This document shows positions 60,440-64,000 of a stretch of 64,000 nucleotides of DNA, one piece after another. The notes below the pieces were generated by a model. It did not search any database. It saw only the letters and a list, made by a program, of their open reading frames with translations, and was not told the origin of the DNA. Both the position numbers and the translations under genes were made by a program. Position 1 is the first letter of the stretch; each line of letters begins with the position of its first letter. Source of the stretch: Lates calcarifer (taxonomy: Eukaryota > Chordata > Actinopteri > Centropomidae); NCBI RefSeq assembly GCF_001640805.2, contig NC_066848.1, forward strand, positions 24,391,512 to 24,455,511. The letters run 5' to 3'.

Positions 60440-61564
60440 TGAGGGTAGGCTAAAAAGTTCATAGGTTGACCAAGAAGGAGTTATGCCACAGCACTGAAAC
60501 TGGGCATGTATTAAATTCAGCCTTTCCTGATACTAATTGTATTGCTTCCCTCTGGATAAACCCACAATGAAAAATTAATTCAAGACTTTGAAAAGCAGTA
60601 CTAGAGACATTTTGTGAATATGGATACAATTTGGCACCATGATGTTATCAAATATCTGCAGAAAAAGGGTTTAGCCCCCAAGGCCATTCACTGCTGACAT
60701 GGTTGTTATATTAGGGGATGATGCTCCAGCTTTATCAACTGTGCAAAAGTGGGCAGCTGAATTCAAGAGGGGTAGGGAGAGCCTTGAAGATGACCCAAGG
60801 TCTTGGACGTCCTGCCACAGCCACCACCCAAGAAAACATCGACCGTGTCCACCACATGGTGATGGATTACAGACATTCAAACTGCTGTAGGCATCTCTCG
60901 TGAATGAGTAGAGAACATTCTACACAACAAACTTGGCATGTCAAAGGTTTCCGGTTGGTGGGTGCCATGGCTTTTGACTCCTGATCAAAAGCACACCAGG
61001 CTGGTCATGTCGCAGACCAAACAGCAGTCCATGCAGTGGAAACACCCGTCTTCTCCCCCTCCAAAGAAGTCCATCATTGGCAGGGAAGGTGATGGCCTCT
61101 GTCTTCTGGGATGCAAAGGGCATTGTGTTCATTGACTACCTTCAGAAAAACAAAATCAATGGAGAATATTATGCCAACTTGCTGAGGCAGCTGCGAAAGG
61201 CCTGGAAAACTGACGAAGGGGGTCTTGTTTCACCAGGACAATGCTGCTGCATACAAGTCTGTGGTTGCAATGGCTGCTGTGCGTGACTGTGGCTTTGAAC
61301 TGGTTAATAACCCTCCATATTTTCCTGATTTGGCACCATCTGACTATTTTCTGTTCCCCAACATGATGATGAGGTCGTATGTGCTGTTGAGGACTGTTTT
61401 GAGCATCAGGATGAGAGCTTTTATACCACAGGAATCCAAGCACTGCAACACTGATGAAAGAAATGTGTGGACCGCAGGGGAGATTATGTTGAAAAATGAA
61501 CAACATTTGGTCAAATTCAACCATTGCATTATGGTCAGGCTATGGACTTTTCAGACACTCCTCG
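60440..61564 (+). mobile_element. mariner transposon, internally deleted, TIRs and TA flanks visible
   Basis: Left end TGAGGGTAGGCTAAAAAGTT and the reverse complement of the right end, CGAGGAGTGTCTGAAAAGTC, begin 32-base inverted repeats that match at 23 positions. TA borders both sides (60438-60439 and 61565-61566), the target duplication used by mariner. The length of 1125 bases is shorter than the roughly 1.3 kb of complete mariner elements; the loss is explained by a deletion in the transposase gene near 61018. Confidence 0.85.
60567..61499 (+). pseudogene. mariner transposase remnant, first catalytic Asp deleted
   Basis: The remnant starts at a degenerate ATG (60567) and ends at TGA 61497-61499. 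Recognisable pieces in changing frames: GLAPKAIH (HTH region), LGDDAPALSTVQKWAAEFKR and ESLEDDPRS, TATTQENIDRVHHMV, LLTPDQKHTRLVMSQ, then after a join QSMQWKHPSSPPPKK, GKVMASVFWDAKGIVFIDYL and YYANLLRQLRKA. The join near 61018 removes about 35 residues that carry the first Asp of the DD34D triad. The second Asp (HQDN, codon 61237-61239) and third Asp (APSDY, 61342-61344) remain, with 34 residues between them, diagnostic of mariner. Frameshifts are also present. Minus-strand frames here are shadows. Confidence 0.85.
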
Positions 61565-61680
61565 TAGCTAGCGTTTTAACTGTGAGTGCAGTGGATATTT
61601 GTGCTTCACCTTTATGCTTCACCACCTACTGATGTGAGAGTGGAGGTGATAAGAGATAACAGAAAGGGGCAGCACAGCCT

Positions 61681-61713
61681 GTTATTTTATTTTATTTATT
61701 TATTTATTTTTTT
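61681..61713 (+). repeat. (TTTA)n low-complexity run
   Basis: TTTTATTTTATTTATTTATT-type run just past the mariner element. Confidence 0.85.
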
Positions 61714-62059
61714 ACCTTAACTGGTTTGTGGTAGTTTAACATATATTTACCATATATTTCTTGTCTTTTGTTTTCCTGTTGCACCAGTGAATACAAAGAT
61801 GGATGACATGTCTCCACATCCTCCCCTGAACTTAAAACTGTGAGATACCAGTTCACAATATTTTTATTTTTATCAGACTGGTGTCAGGTGTGAGAATGCT
61901 ATTTTGACCTGATAAATGCATACATATACAGCCCTTTAGGTAGGCGGGCGCAAGCATTCCTAAATTCCAATGGCAAGCTTGTTAATTTACCTACCAGATG
62001 AGCCCTGAGGAGTTTGGATGAATTAGCAGACATTAGCCACTCACACTATAGTTTACTAC

Positions 62060-62420
62060 TGATTTGTCCAAATTAACAGGTTAAGCTAATGCTTAGCTAA
62101 TGCTAAGCTAACAGTATCACAATAGATTTCACAGACTCACCTGTTCAATATGAAGAGAGACAACTTGGGGTCGGTTTGATCCCAAAGCTGAATGAAGGTC
62201 CCTCCATGAAACAAATGCCCTGTCGATGTTGACCATAGTTTCCCATAGCAGCACAGAAGAGACACTGCAGCAGGACACTTGGAGCGAGCATATCCTGAAA
62301 CGTGACCTGAGTCCTTTACATAGAGTTCTGTCCGCAGGTGTTATATGCTCTTTTCACACATTAGCAATAAAGAACAGTTATTACATGTATATTGCTTTAA
62401 GTTCTTCTATACAGTACCTT
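62060..62420. repeat. Unclassified repeat-like block
   Basis: Contains GCTAATGCTTAGCTAATGCT (TTAGC-type repetition) at 62086-62112 and ends with TATTGCTTTAAGTTCTTCTA and CAGTACCTTTAAGG, resembling ends of fish MITEs. Inverted ends were not established. Confidence 0.3.
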
Positions 62421-63327
62421 TAAGGTCACATCTTGACATAATGGATAGATGTTGACATAAAACATCTAGTAAGGCTGCCTTAAACAGAGGGATGTCTCAT
62501 TACACTGATGAATAATTCACAATTGACTTAATTAATTTCTTTGCATGTAACTGTAGATGCTAGTACAACACTGTATTCCACAGTGGGAAACTACAATCAG
62601 CTCATTATGTTATAATGAGAAACTTCTTGTCATCGACAGTAAAGTTTTCTCTTCATATGATTTTTTTACAAGATTTGTGGAGGTGCTAGCTGGTAAAACC
62701 TAAGTGTATGTGCAACTTTTAACTGTTCTAGCTCATTGTGGTTACTGCTGGCTACACTTGGACCACCTATTATTCGGTATACATGTACACTTTGCCTTTG
62801 AAAAAGACATTTGGAGCATTATCAGTATTTATTTCACAAGTGGCTCTGGATTTTAATCAGCTGTTCTGAACTGAAAACCCCATCTCAGGATTCATGAAAC
62901 TCAGAGTTAGGCTCAGAGTTTGTTAAATTTGCTCTCTGAAACAGAGCCCTGGTCTGTAGTATTCACACAGACACACACATACAATGCTCACCACAATGCC
63001 AAGAGGCAGCTGGGTAATGAAGTTAGTTAGTAGTAGTTTATATTTACCTCCCGAACTAATATCCTATAGACAACCCCCTCTATTCCACCATAACACACTA
63101 ACAGAGCCCAGGTTAATGTCCAAATACACTGCACAAATAAATCTGCACTAGGTTTACACTACAACAATAAAGTGCGTGACCTCTCCATATGATATACAGC
63201 TGTGTAACTTATGATATCTGTATTCATAAAAGCAATGATTTAAGATTGTGTATTTTCATATGGAGGCTTACCTTTACAGCAGGATGCTCTATGTTGTGGA
63301 TATTAGGTTTGGGAGTCCCCCTGTTGT
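62421..63327. other. Gene-free stretch
   Basis: AT-rich DNA without recognised features. Confidence 0.5.
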
Positions 63328-63352
63328 AAAAAAAAAAAAAAAAAAAAAAAAA
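63328..63352 (+). repeat. Poly(A) tract, 25 bases
   Basis: Uninterrupted A-run; no retroposed body recognised upstream. Confidence 0.9.
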
Positions 63353-63545
63353 CCCAGCTCTACTGGGACTGAGCTCATTCTCTGCATGTCTCTATAAAGT
63401 GTGAGTGAGAAAAAAACAAGAGGGCAAAAGAAAATGATATAGTTATGCATCAGAAAGAAGGTACTTGTTATATTGTGGTGTTATATTTGGTCTTAAAGGA
63501 AACTTCCTATACTTTTCACGCTGGGTGTTATTTTCATATTTTTAT

Positions 63546-63720
63546 CCATTAGTCATCACCTGCAGTATAAGAACCCCAGCTCCTCACCTGTCACCGAGTT
63601 GATCCGGCTTACTCGTGGAATCAAATCTGTCAGCCACGCTGCCTGCAGTCTCTACCATTCCTTTGTGGAAAAGAAGGACTATACTCTGCACTCTGTGTTG
63701 TATTGAAAATTCTCGTATGA
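63546..63720 (+). mobile_element. LTR fragment, family shared with 8.4 kb
   Basis: The first 24 bases are identical to the reverse of 8460-8483 and include CACCTGCAGTATAAGAACCC, a TATA-like promoter region. Partial similarity continues (GTCAGCCACGCTGCC). Neither LTR end was identified, so only an inner part of an LTR remains. Confidence 0.45.
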
Positions 63721-64000
63721 TTCATGATAATTGTAATTTATTAATAATCTTGACCATTTGTGCCTTATAAAATATCATATGCTTAGTACTTTTCCACATC
63801 AGTAAGCTGACAGGGCACCTCGCCCCATCAAGGACAGGGGCTGATACAGGGCTGCACAGCTGTGTAATCTCTCAGGACTACACTGTTGTGTAGTTTCCAG
63901 AAGATGTTTCCCATCTCCGGATGTAACCTTGTTTCTTTTGCATTTAACCTATAATCTATTGTACTCCATTTGCAAACATAAGAATTAAACCTACAGAAAG
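63721..64000. other. Gene-free end of window
   Basis: Unique DNA without recognised features. Confidence 0.5.

Noticed and set aside
61156..61524. 122-codon - frame
   Set aside because: Shadow of the + strand mariner transposase remnant.

Overview
The window looks like vertebrate, most probably teleost fish, nuclear DNA. It is AT-rich with long non-coding stretches. It holds several dozen (CA)n/(TG)n, (AT)n, (TTA)n and poly(A/T) tracts, and remnants of transposons typical of ray-finned fish: Harbinger, mariner/Tc1, hAT-like, L2-type LINE and LTR elements. There is no bacterial gene organisation, operon, CRISPR array, rRNA or credible tRNA gene. No intact protein-coding gene can be supported. 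Most open frames longer than 60 codons are low-complexity or shadow frames.

Layout. 1-1650: decayed Harbinger element with a MYB/SANT-like gene remnant (+) opposite a HARBI1-like transposase remnant (-). 1651-8195: unannotated DNA with repeat fragments and one conserved-looking block near 5.1 kb. 8196-8644: one exon-like open segment on the - strand beside an LTR fragment. 8645-34733: gene-free sequence with several complex, TAAT-rich blocks that look like conserved non-coding elements (CNE candidates near 10, 14, 15-16, 20, 21.5, 22.3, 25.7, 28 and 32.4 kb), a Tc1/mariner-like MITE fragment at 11.3 kb and a LINE tail at 19.5 kb. 34734-35499: probable solo LTR (-). 36-37.2 kb: further CNE candidates. 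38.4-43.1 kb: microsatellite-dense DNA, a tRNA-SINE-like fragment and a hAT-like MITE. 44436-45112: probable solo LTR (+). 45521-47770: decayed L2-type LINE (-). 48037-48952: composite TA-flanked MITE. 49-59 kb: microsatellites, a pyrimidine tract and further repeats. 59.4-59.9 kb: CNE candidates. 60440-61564: mariner element with terminal inverted repeats and TA flanks, but an internal deletion that removes the first catalytic aspartate. 62-64 kb: repeat-like DNA and a second copy of the LTR family seen at 8.4 kb.

The picture is a gene-poor intergenic or large-intron region: dead mobile elements from at least five groups, interspersed with unique blocks that may be regulatory. I see no evidence of a new multi-gene system. 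The items most worth checking are the exon-like segment at 8196-8311, the composite MITE at 48 kb with its partial relative at 11.3 kb, the related LTR copies at 8.4 and 63.5 kb, and the CNE candidates. All family assignments rest on recognising motifs by eye, without database searches.
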